Translations under genes and position numbers: made by a program | Part shown: piece after piece, positions 15,721 to 22,107 of the stretch | How the letters are laid out: the number at the start of each line of letters is the position of its first letter | How positions within the stretch are numbered: the first letter of the stretch is position 1 | Notes under the pieces: generated by a model | What the model was told of the DNA's origin: nothing | The model's database searches: none | The model's input: the letters and a program-made list of their open reading frames with translations, nothing else | Assembly: GCA_964389025.1 (NCBI GenBank) | Contig: CAYMCQ010000040.1 | Span: forward strand, 1-35,086 | DNA length: 35,086 nucleotides | DNA from: CAYMCQ01 sp964389025 | Lineage (GTDB): Bacteria; Verrucomicrobiota; Verrucomicrobiia; Limisphaerales; CAYMCQ01 | Reading direction: 5' to 3'

Positions 15721-16750
15721 ACGACACGGTTTCCAGCGTCACGGGCACGTTGCCCGGCTGCCCCTGCGGTTTCAATTTCGTGAACAGGCCGCGCCAAAAG
15801 CCTGCGCCGTAAAGAACGTGGGACACGATTAACAACGGCATCGCGCACAAACTTTTGAAAAATCCACCTCGCGCGGATGAGACTATTGTCTGAACGACAA
15901 TCGCCAAAAAATAAGCCAGCAATGGAACGAACCAAAGGTCAAAAGCGCGCGAAGAGCGATAGGAAATCACGCCGTCAACAAACTCTGTATTTTGAAAGAC
16001 CATATTCAACGGACTAAAGATCGCTAAGAAAGGCAACGCGACGAGATAAACGCAAAACAACGGTGGAACGAAATTCATGGCCGAACCAAACGTCGGGTTC
16101 ACGCGGAACTGTTCCGCACGACCACGCCCGTAGGTGAAAAGCATTTTGCAAAATGATTTCAATGTCCGGCGTGGACGGCGATGAACGAAGAATTGCGGGT
16201 CGTAAAGAAGTTTGCCGCCGCGTTTTTGAAGTTCGTCCATCAGCGCGTTTTCTTCATTCGGATAGAGCGCTTCGTTGAAGCCGCCGAGTTCGAGCAGCGC
16301 GTCGCGTCGCGCGACGAGGTTACAGAGGATCAATTCCTTCTCGCCCGACTCTCGAACGGTGCCGACCGGCCAGTAGCGCGCGCGGCTCGGGCCGAACGCG
16401 ATCCAGCTCGCGAGCACGAGCGCGAAAACTTTTTCCAGCGCGGGTGCGTCCGGCGGGCAAAGATTCGGACCGCCAAGCATTTTGACATTCGGGTCGCGGA
16501 AATAATCCACGGCGCGGCGGAGATTCTCTTTTTGTGCGAGGGAATCATCATCGAGGAAGTAAATCCGTTCTCCGCGGGCGGCTTTGATGGCGGTGTTGCG
16601 CTGGACTGAAGGTTGCCTGCCGCGAGCGACGATGATCTCAAGTTTCTCACGCGGATAATCGAGCGAGCGCGCCGCGTTGACTGCGGTGATTTCCCGCAAG
16701 TCAGGCTTCGTCGGAATGATGATGGTGACGGTGGGCAGTTCGTTGCTCAC
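15716..16750 (-). CDS. Family 2 glycosyltransferase, membrane-associated
   Basis: A 344-residue inverting GT-A transferase. The N-terminal VTIIIPTKPD strand, the YFLDDDS metal-binding motif (D67-D69), GGPN and GGFNEALYPNEENALMDEL (acceptor/base region) are in family order. The C-terminal third holds several membrane helices (LFCVYLVALPFLAIF, WFVPLLAYFLAIVVQTIV, MPLLIVSHVLYGAGFW). It probably makes a surface polysaccharide or glycolipid at the inner membrane; the sugar donor cannot be told. A row of CAAAGTT repeats lies just upstream of the start. Confidence 0.88.
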   Translation of the reverse strand: MSNELPTVTIIIPTKPDLREITAVNAARSLDYPREKLEIIVARGRQPSVQRNTAIKAARGERIYFLDDDSLAQKENLRRAVDYFRDPNVKMLGGPNLCPPDAPALEKVFALVLASWIAFGPSRARYWPVGTVRESGEKELILCNLVARRDALLELGGFNEALYPNEENALMDELQKRGGKLLYDPQFFVHRRPRRTLKSFCKMLFTYGRGRAEQFRVNPTFGSAMNFVPPLFCVYLVALPFLAIFSPLNMVFQNTEFVDGVISYRSSRAFDLWFVPLLAYFLAIVVQTIVSSARGGFFKSLCAMPLLIVSHVLYGAGFWRGLFTKLKPQGQPGNVPVTLETVSL

Positions 16751-16767
16751 GGCGGAAAATTAGGGCT

Positions 16768-16795
16768 CAAAGTTCAAAGTTCAAAGTTCAAAGTT
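16768..16795. repeat. CAAAGTT tandem repeat
   Basis: Four tandem CAAAGTT units immediately 5' of the glycosyltransferase gene (minus strand). No function is visible. Confidence 0.8.
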
Positions 16796-16846
16796 GAGAG
16801 CGCACGCGAAGCGCAAACTTTGGTCAAGGCCTTTGGCCAGCCAGAA

Positions 16847-17437
16847 TCACTTCAATTTGAACGGCAGCTTGACTCTGTCGAGCAAACGTTGGAGGAATGG
16901 TTTCTTTTTCCGGATCGTGCTGGCCAGCGACAGGCATTCGCCGCTGCAAATGGGGCAAAGCCGGTGATGTTTTCCGCCGACAAGATGCAAGTCGTGTAGG
17001 CAAGCAAGGCAAAAAACTTTGTCGCACTGCGTGCAACGTCCTACCGCGTGCTTGTTCGCGTGATTGTGGCAGGACAACGTGCCGTCGGGCAGTTTGACTG
17101 ACGCAGCCTTGATCTCCACCGTGTCGAAGTGAGGAATCGCGACGTTGGCTTCAGAAATTTCAACAAGCATTTCAATCCGGCCGAAGCGAAGCGTCTGGCC
17201 GGATTGAAGGCTCGCTTCGCGAATCTGCTTTCCGTTGAGGAACGTGCCATTGGTCGAGTCGCAGTCGCGGATTTTCACAGTGCCGTCCAAGAGCGAAATC
17301 TCGCAGTGCCGTGACGAGACGGACAAGTCGTCAATCTGAAAGTCGTTGTCGGGATGGCGGCCAAGACGGTTCATCCCCATCTTCAGATTGATTGGCTGAA
17401 GTTTTCCACCGTCCGATTTTATCAGCAATCTTGCCAT
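16847..17437 (-). CDS. FHA domain protein with a cysteine-rich zinc finger
   Basis: A 196-residue protein from the ATG at 17437 (MARLLIKSDG). The FHA domain spans about 20-95, with GRHPDNDF (G26, R27), SSRH (S41-H44) and STNGTFLNG (N63), the residues that read phosphothreonine. A short linker leads to a Cys/His cluster at about 123-168 (CHNHANKHAVGRCTQC, CLACL, CPICSGEC) resembling a B-box/RING-like zinc finger. A basic tail (RKKKPFLQRLLDRVKLPFKLK-like) ends the protein. It should be a phosphopeptide-binding adaptor. No Ser/Thr kinase gene is in the window. It is divergent from the carbinolamine dehydratase gene. Confidence 0.88.
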   Translation of the reverse strand: MARLLIKSDGGKLQPINLKMGMNRLGRHPDNDFQIDDLSVSSRHCEISLLDGTVKIRDCDSTNGTFLNGKQIREASLQSGQTLRFGRIEMLVEISEANVAIPHFDTVEIKAASVKLPDGTLSCHNHANKHAVGRCTQCDKVFCLACLHDLHLVGGKHHRLCPICSGECLSLASTIRKKKPFLQRLLDRVKLPFKLK

Positions 17438-17550
17438 GAAGTTCCACGCTTGCCGTTGGCAGACATTAAAGCGCGACAGTTCGGACTGTCCATAGAATTG
17501 TGTTCGGATAAAACGGTAATGCGAGATTATATTTTTGCTCTCGCACAAAG

Positions 17551-17580
17551 AAGGGTTAAGAGTAGGGTTACGATTATGAA
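17551..17580 (+). repeat. TTAATC-type half element
   Basis: AAGGGTTAAGAGTAGGGTTA then CGATTATG resembles the right arms of 1443-1517 and 6821-6896. It again stands right before a start region, here that of the carbinolamine dehydratase gene. Confidence 0.55.
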
Positions 17581-17598
17581 CCATAAGGAGAAAACAAC

Positions 17599-17925
17599 AT
17601 GACTGCGTTGGCTGACAAAGAATGTGTCGCGTGCGCCGGCGGTGTGCCGTCGTTGAAAGGCGATGCGTTGCAAAAATTTTCCGCGCAACTCGGCGGCGAT
17701 TGGAAGGTCATCGCCGAACATCATCTCGAACGGGAATTCAGTTTCAAAAATTTTCGCGAGGCGCTGGACTTCACCAACAAAGTCGGCGAGCTGGCCGAGA
17801 AGCAGAATCATCACCCGGACATTTATCTGGCTTGGGGCAAGGTGAAGCTGACGCTTTGGACGCACAAGATTGACGGGCTGACGGAGAGTGATTTCGTTTT
17901 TGCGGCAAAGGTGGAAAAGTTGTGA
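17599..17925 (+). CDS. phhB: 4a-hydroxytetrahydrobiopterin dehydratase (PCD/DCoH family)
   Basis: A 108-residue pterin-4a-carbinolamine dehydratase, which recycles the oxidised pterin left by aromatic amino-acid hydroxylases or other pterin enzymes. The active-site pattern is clear: EKQNHHPDIYLAWGKVKLTL followed by WTH (HHP...W...TH). An extra N-terminal stretch with two cysteines (ECVACAGG) precedes the domain and is common in bacterial members. AAGGAGA before the ATG is a good ribosome site. No aromatic hydroxylase gene is nearby. Confidence 0.93.
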   Translation: MTALADKECVACAGGVPSLKGDALQKFSAQLGGDWKVIAEHHLEREFSFKNFREALDFTNKVGELAEKQNHHPDIYLAWGKVKLTLWTHKIDGLTESDFVFAAKVEKL

Positions 17926-17933
17926 AGCTCCAA

Positions 17934-18060
17934 AACCCAAGCTCCAAGCACCAGAGAAATTCCAAGTCTCAAGCTCCAAATGTCCAGCACGCCTCGGTCT
18001 GATCTTGGATTTGGTGTTTGAAGCTTCTCTGAAACTTGGATGTTGGTGCTTGGAGCTTTT
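17934..18060. repeat. Long inverted repeat (family I) between convergent genes
   Basis: AAGCTCCAAGCACCAGAGAA-like units on the left mirror TTCTCTGAAACTTGG and TTGGTGCTTGGAGCTT on the right, giving a long imperfect hairpin. It fills the gap between two converging genes and could stop transcription from both sides. Confidence 0.75.
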
Positions 18061-18062
18061 GA

Positions 18063-18428
18063 TCAGCCAACCAGAGGATTTTTTGCAAACGCAAATTCTT
18101 CCACAACTTTTCCGCGGATGAGATGTTCCTGAATGATTCGCTCCAGAACCTCCGGCGAACAGGAGTGATACCAGACACCTTCCGGATAAACGACGGCGAT
18201 GGGGCCTTGTGCGCAGACGCGCAGACAGTTCGCCTTCGTCCTATAAACCAGAGGCTCCGGCCCGACGAGATTTAGTTCCTTGAGCCGCCGTTTCAAAAAT
18301 TCCCACGACTCCAACCCTTTTTCCTTCAGTGCGCATTTCGGCTCGGTCTGGTCGGCACAAAGGAAAATGTGGCGGCGGAATTTTTCGAGACCCAGCGCCT
18401 TTGCTTGAGATTGCAATTCATCGGTCAT
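18063..18428 (-). CDS. Thioredoxin-like [2Fe-2S] ferredoxin domain protein
   Basis: A 121-residue protein from the ATG at 18428 (MTDELQSQAK). The C-x8-C pair in CADQTEPKC and the C-x3-C pair in ANCLRVC, followed by GPIAVVYPEGVWY, fit the thioredoxin-like 2Fe-2S ferredoxins (NuoE/cyanobacterial Fdx type). The start codon overlaps the stop of the upstream serine hydrolase gene (ATGA), implying translational coupling. Its role is unknown; electron transfer is the family function. Confidence 0.85.
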   Translation of the reverse strand: MTDELQSQAKALGLEKFRRHIFLCADQTEPKCALKEKGLESWEFLKRRLKELNLVGPEPLVYRTKANCLRVCAQGPIAVVYPEGVWYHSCSPEVLERIIQEHLIRGKVVEEFAFAKNPLVG

Positions 18429-19507
18429 TGCTTTGGCAGATCGAAGAGATACAAGTCGGTGATCTTGCGCGAAATTTCCGGGAGGCGATCCTCGCCCCGG
18501 CAGTTCGTGAGGATTATGACGGTGAATTTTTTCGACGGAAACCGCTCGATGCGCGTCATGAAGCCGCACGTTGTCCCGCTGTGCCAGATTTTTTTCTGGC
18601 CGCGATAATTTCCGATATACCAGCCGAAGCCATAGCTCGTCTCCGGTTTGTCCGTTGCGACGTGCGGCGTGAAAATCAGCCCCAGCGTTTTTTTGGAGAC
18701 GAGCTTTGTCGAATACAGCGCGGCGTCCCATTTGAACAAGTCGGCAACCGACGAATAAATCCCGCCGTCGCCAAGAACTGAACTGGTCAGACTTTGGTCG
18801 GTTGGCTCGACACCGTTTGTTTTGACGGTGTAGCCAAACGCGCGGTTCGCCACGGCTGAGATTCCCTGTTCGTATGCCAGTGTATTGTTCATCTTCAGCG
18901 GCGTAAAAATGTTTTCCCGGAGAAAAGTTGCGAACGTCTGGCCGCTGCGTTGTTCAACAATCATCGCCAGCAGCGCAAAGCCTGTATTGCTGTAATGATA
19001 CTTTGAGCCGGGCGCAAAATCGGTTCCATTCTGTTGCATCATCAGGCGCAACACGTCGCGGTCAAGGACGGGCAACGTCGTGCCTTTGGGAATCGCATCT
19101 TCGTAATCGCGCAAGCCCGACGTGTGTGTCAGCAAATGCCAAACAGTGATTTCTTTTCCGTAAGCCGGGAATTCCGGAAATAACTCCGTGAGCCGTTCGT
19201 CGAGCGAGAGCCTCTTTCGCTCCGCCAGAATCATCGCTGCCATCGCCGTGAATTGTTTGCTGACGGAGGCGAGCCGGAAATTCGTGTTCGTGTCGCAGCG
19301 TGTTTGTTTCCCGACGTTCGCAAGCCCGTAGCCCTTCGCGTGCAAAATCTTTCCCTTGCGAATCACCATCACCGCCGCGCCGGGTTTGCTTGGCTGATTG
19401 AACTCGGCGAACAATTCATCGAGCTTCGACGATTTGTCATCGGCAAAAATTTTCGTCGCAGTCATTAAGATTGCCGCAAGAGTTGCAAAAAATTGTCTGT
19501 TACGCAT
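18425..19507 (-). CDS. Serine hydrolase of the beta-lactamase class C/penicillin-binding fold
   Basis: A 360-residue exported protein. The start at 19507 (MRNRQFFATLAAILMTATKIF, then ADDK) has AGGA seven bases upstream and yields a signal peptide; a longer start nine codons earlier is weaker. The catalytic SxxK is SVSK in LASVSKQFTAM, the YxN motif is YSN in YHYSNTGFALL, and HSG replaces KTG (WHSGTTCG). This matches esterase/D-aminopeptidase-like members (COG1680) rather than a resistance beta-lactamase. It overlaps the ferredoxin-like gene by the ATGA junction. Confidence 0.9.
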   Translation of the reverse strand: MRNRQFFATLAAILMTATKIFADDKSSKLDELFAEFNQPSKPGAAVMVIRKGKILHAKGYGLANVGKQTRCDTNTNFRLASVSKQFTAMAAMILAERKRLSLDERLTELFPEFPAYGKEITVWHLLTHTSGLRDYEDAIPKGTTLPVLDRDVLRLMMQQNGTDFAPGSKYHYSNTGFALLAMIVEQRSGQTFATFLRENIFTPLKMNNTLAYEQGISAVANRAFGYTVKTNGVEPTDQSLTSSVLGDGGIYSSVADLFKWDAALYSTKLVSKKTLGLIFTPHVATDKPETSYGFGWYIGNYRGQKKIWHSGTTCGFMTRIERFPSKKFTVIILTNCRGEDRLPEISRKITDLYLFDLPKQ

Positions 19508-19535
19508 TTCTTTTCCTGAGTTTCTGAGTTCCAAA

Positions 19536-20504
19536 TCATTTCACAATCGCCAAACCCACCGCTCCGCCGACGGCAATCACTCCGCCAACCAACGAACGCA
19601 CGGTCGGCTTCTCGCCCTCGATGAAATGCGCGAACGGAATCGCCACCAGCGGAGTGATGGCCGTGATCGGCAGCACGATTCCCGTCGGCTGCTGTTCCAG
19701 CGCCCATTGCAGGCAGCTCACGCCGAGCGTTTGTCCGGCGATGGCGTTCGACACCACCCACGGCCACGCGCGTTTCCATTTTTGGCGCGACGATCCCCTC
19801 TCCCGTCCTTCGGACACCCTCTCCCCATCCGATGGGGAGAGGGACGGGGTGAGGGGCTCATCGAAACCAATTTGCGCCCAGATTTCGCGCCGTTTGACGA
19901 TGAGCAGACACGCTCCCGCCACAAATAGTCCTCCGGCAAGGCGTTGATACGCCGCCGTTCCGCCGTCAATGTGCAACCCGCCGCTCTCGACGATCGAATA
20001 CGCCTTCCGGCTCAACACCATTCCAAACGCATTCCCGAGCGCGGCGAGAATGGCGGCGACGATTCCCGGCCAGAAAACTTTTCGCGGGATGTGCAGATGC
20101 TCCTTTGGCGACAGCGCGATCCCGACTCCGACCAAAATCACCAGCGCGAAAAGCATTTGCAGCCACGTCAATTTCGTTCCAAGCCAAAGCCGCTCGATCA
20201 GCACGGCGAACGGCGTGGACAAACAGTTCAACACAAGGATCGTCAACCGCGAGCCGAGTCTTGGCAGCGCCTGAAACAACGCCACGTCGCCAAGCCCGAT
20301 TCCGATGACGCCGCTCAAAACAAAAGCCGGGAGAGAATCGCCGCCGAGACCCGCGCCCCAACTGTGCGCCCAGACCCCGAGAAGAATCGTCGCCAGCGCC
20401 AGCCGCCAGAAATTAGCCTCCGTTCCGCCGAGGAGCTTTGCGGAGCGTGTGGCGCAAACGATGGAGACCGAAAAAAAGATTGTTGTTAAAAACGCTGCCA
20501 GCAC
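19536..20504 (-). CDS. EamA/DMT-family transporter with in-frame repeat insertion
   Basis: A 322-residue membrane protein with about ten helices in two EamA repeats (FLTTIFFSVSIVCA, FWRLALATILLGVW... and VVSNAIAGQTLGVSCLQWAL, PITAITPLVAIPFAHFIEGE). Family members export amino acids or other metabolites; the substrate is unknown. Residues about 215-237 (DEPLTPSLSPSDGERVSEGR) are a translated family A palindromic repeat in a cytoplasmic loop between helices. The reading frame stays open on both sides, so the insertion seems tolerated. Confidence 0.88.
   Translation of the reverse strand: MLAAFLTTIFFSVSIVCATRSAKLLGGTEANFWRLALATILLGVWAHSWGAGLGGDSLPAFVLSGVIGIGLGDVALFQALPRLGSRLTILVLNCLSTPFAVLIERLWLGTKLTWLQMLFALVILVGVGIALSPKEHLHIPRKVFWPGIVAAILAALGNAFGMVLSRKAYSIVESGGLHIDGGTAAYQRLAGGLFVAGACLLIVKRREIWAQIGFDEPLTPSLSPSDGERVSEGRERGSSRQKWKRAWPWVVSNAIAGQTLGVSCLQWALEQQPTGIVLPITAITPLVAIPFAHFIEGEKPTVRSLVGGVIAVGGAVGLAIVK
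19793..19858. repeat. Family A palindromic repeat inside the EamA gene
   Basis: CCCCTCTCCCGTCCTTCGGA, CACCCTCTCCCCATCCGATG and the mirrored GGGGAGAGGGACGGGGTGAG. It matches the glnE copies in arms and in the protein it encodes (LSPSDGERVSEGRERG). Confidence 0.88.
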
Positions 20505-20548
20505 GGCGGAAAACTAGCGAGTCGAATTTGCACCGCAAGCCAAAGCAC

Positions 20549-21583
20549 TCATCCATCCAGCGGACTGCGCACTCCCAAGCCCGGCTTTGCCATGACGTGC
20601 GTGTAAATTTGCGTGGTGGACACATCTTTGTGCCCGAGCAAATCCTGCAACGTTCGCAGGTCGTAACCGGATTCCAGCAGATGCGTGGCGAATGAATGGC
20701 GCAACGAATGACAACTGGCCAATTTGCCGATACTTGTTTTGGAAAACGCTTCCTTGACCGACCGTTGCAATCCGGTTTCCGCCGTGTGGTGTCGGCCTAA
20801 CCGCCCGGTTTGCGGCTGCGTTGAACGCGTCGCCGACGGAAAGACCCATTGCCATGCCCATTCCTTTTCCGCGTTTGGATACTTTTTGCCAATTCCATCC
20901 GGCAATTCCGCCCAGCTTAAGCCATCCGCCAGGTCTTTCTGGTGCTGTGAACGCACTTCCGCCAAATACCGCTGGAGTTCAAGCTTCAGCTTGTCCGGCA
21001 ACACCGTCACCCTGTCTTTGCCGCCCTTGCCACTCCGCACAATGATTTGGTTGCGCTCAAAATCAACGTCCTTTACTCGCAATCTCAGCAACTCGATCAG
21101 TCGCATTCCAGTCCCATAAAGCAGTTGCGCCATCAACTTGTGCGTGCCGTCCATCGCTGCGAACAATTGATTTACCTCGTCGCGAGCCAGCACCACCGGA
21201 AGCCGCTTGGGCCGCTTGGCCCGCGCGAACTCTCCAAATGCTCCCAGGCCCTTGTGCAACACCTGCCCATACAAAAACACGAGCGCATTTAACGCCACAT
21301 TTTGCGTCGAAGCTGAAACCTTTCTTTCGGATGCAAGATGAGACAAAAACCGCGCCACCTCGTCGGCACCCATGTCGCGCGGATGCCGCCAGATTCCCGG
21401 AGCAGAACGATGAAAAACAAGGAAGCGTTTTATCCAGCCCCAATATTCTTCCTCCGTCCGAAGGGAGAAATGCTTGAACCGGCACACTTCCGCAAACTGT
21501 TCCCGCAACCGAAGTTTGGGATTGGGGACGAACTTATCTCCCTGCCATTTTGCCGCCTTTGTCGGACGCAAATACGAGTTCAT
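20549..21583 (-). CDS. intI: Integron integrase
   Basis: A tyrosine recombinase of 344 residues (IntI1 has 337). The catalytic set is complete: R161 in GTGMRLIELLRLRVKD, a lysine in GKGGKDR (about 186-189), H292 and R295 in HSLRHSFATHLLESG, H318 in LLGHKD, Y327 in TTQIYTHV. The IntI-specific patch absent from XerC/D is present (WAELPDGIGKKYPNAEKEWA and WQWVFP, about 224-249), as is the GVRSPLDG ending. The start at 21583 (MNSYLRPTK) has GGA five bases upstream; a longer in-frame start would run into the recombination site. It is divergent from the cassette, the classical layout. Confidence 0.96.
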   Translation of the reverse strand: MNSYLRPTKAAKWQGDKFVPNPKLRLREQFAEVCRFKHFSLRTEEEYWGWIKRFLVFHRSAPGIWRHPRDMGADEVARFLSHLASERKVSASTQNVALNALVFLYGQVLHKGLGAFGEFARAKRPKRLPVVLARDEVNQLFAAMDGTHKLMAQLLYGTGMRLIELLRLRVKDVDFERNQIIVRSGKGGKDRVTVLPDKLKLELQRYLAEVRSQHQKDLADGLSWAELPDGIGKKYPNAEKEWAWQWVFPSATRSTQPQTGRLGRHHTAETGLQRSVKEAFSKTSIGKLASCHSLRHSFATHLLESGYDLRTLQDLLGHKDVSTTQIYTHVMAKPGLGVRSPLDG

Positions 21584-21645
21584 TTTCCATGTAAATTCTT
21601 GTGGACAACATTCTTTTGCAATGCCAAAATTAATTTTGTGAAAAG

Positions 21646-21688
21646 TGATAGGCTGCAAATTCTACAGCTAATCTAAAGGTTAGGCGGC
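21646..21688. other. Integron recombination site left of the cassette (3' part of an attC, or attI)
   Basis: GTTAGGC (21679-21685) is a canonical G^TTRRRY core. Upstream lie TGATAGGCTG (21646-21655), a 9-base spacer and CAGCTAATCT (21665-21674). The last pairs 8/10 with AGATAGGCTG (the right-hand copy), like L boxes, and a 4-base AAAG precedes the core like an unpaired central spacer. No RYYYAAC partner lies to the left. It is therefore read as the 3' part of an attC or as an attI that resembles one. Confidence 0.8.
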
Positions 21689-21702
21689 TTCGCACCTCGA
21701 CC

Positions 21703-22107
21703 ATGAAACGACACGTCTTGCTTGCAGTTCTCAGAGTCGTGCTTGCGGTCGGCGTTCTCATCGCGTTGCCATTCTCCCACATGCAGTGGGGAGCGTCGTA
21801 TCCTGGCGATGGCCAGCAGGCTTCAGGTTTCATTGCCATCTTTGCAGTCGTCGGTTTTGTTGCCGCCGTCATTTTCGTAGCTTTGGGGTCACTCGCTCAG
21901 TTCCTACTTCGCAGGCGTTCGTCTCGGTTCACCGTTCTCGCTGACCTCGGACTGTTCCTTGTGTTTGCAGGGGTTCTTGTCTATGGAGGAGTGACAGCCA
22001 CATACAATGACACGCCGCCTAACCCGGAGATAGGCTGCAAAATCTCGCCCGTAGTCACGCCGCCACCGGCCCTTGGAAATGCTGCTTGCGCGGATCCGTC
22101 GCGGTGA
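21703..22107 (+). CDS. Integron cassette ORF: small membrane protein
   Basis: Its ATG is 23 bp after the core site, the usual cassette position. The 134 residues contain three hydrophobic helices (LLAVLRVVLAVGVLIALPF, IAIFAVVGFVAAVIFVALG, DLGLFLVFAGVLVYGGV). It is an integral membrane protein that I do not recognise, as is common for cassette genes. The frame runs through the right-hand core site, and residues after about 104 (NPEIGCKISPVV...) are encoded by attC remnant and neighbouring DNA, overlapping the 3' end of the next gene by 53 bp. The native protein was therefore probably shorter, with its stop in the lost part of attC. Confidence 0.7.
   Translation: MKRHVLLAVLRVVLAVGVLIALPFSHMQWGASYPGDGQQASGFIAIFAVVGFVAAVIFVALGSLAQFLLRRRSSRFTVLADLGLFLVFAGVLVYGGVTATYNDTPPNPEIGCKISPVVTPPPALGNAACADPSR
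22014..22045. other. Integron recombination site right of the cassette (5' part of an attC)
   Basis: GCCGCCTAAC (22014-22023) is the exact reverse complement of GTTAGGCGGC at 21679-21688, the R-box pair. It is followed by CCGG and AGATAGGCTGCAAAATCT, which repeats 21647-21663 at 16 of 17 positions. No GTTRRRY follows; the neighbouring gene begins 10 bp later. It is read as the 5' part of an attC lacking its R' half. Confidence 0.8.

Noticed and set aside
18425..19507. True antibiotic-resistance beta-lactamase
   Set aside because: HSG replaces KTG and the sequence is closer in pattern to esterase-like COG1680 proteins.
21584..21658. Longer IntI start at 21658
   Set aside because: It would translate through the recombination site region and adds residues not seen in IntI proteins; the start at 21583 has a ribosome site.
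22017..22035. GCCTAAC-CCGGA-GATAGGC as a complete very short attC
   Set aside because: GATAGGC breaks the GTTRRRY rule and a 19-base site lacks L boxes and spacers; the longer split-site reading explains all parts.
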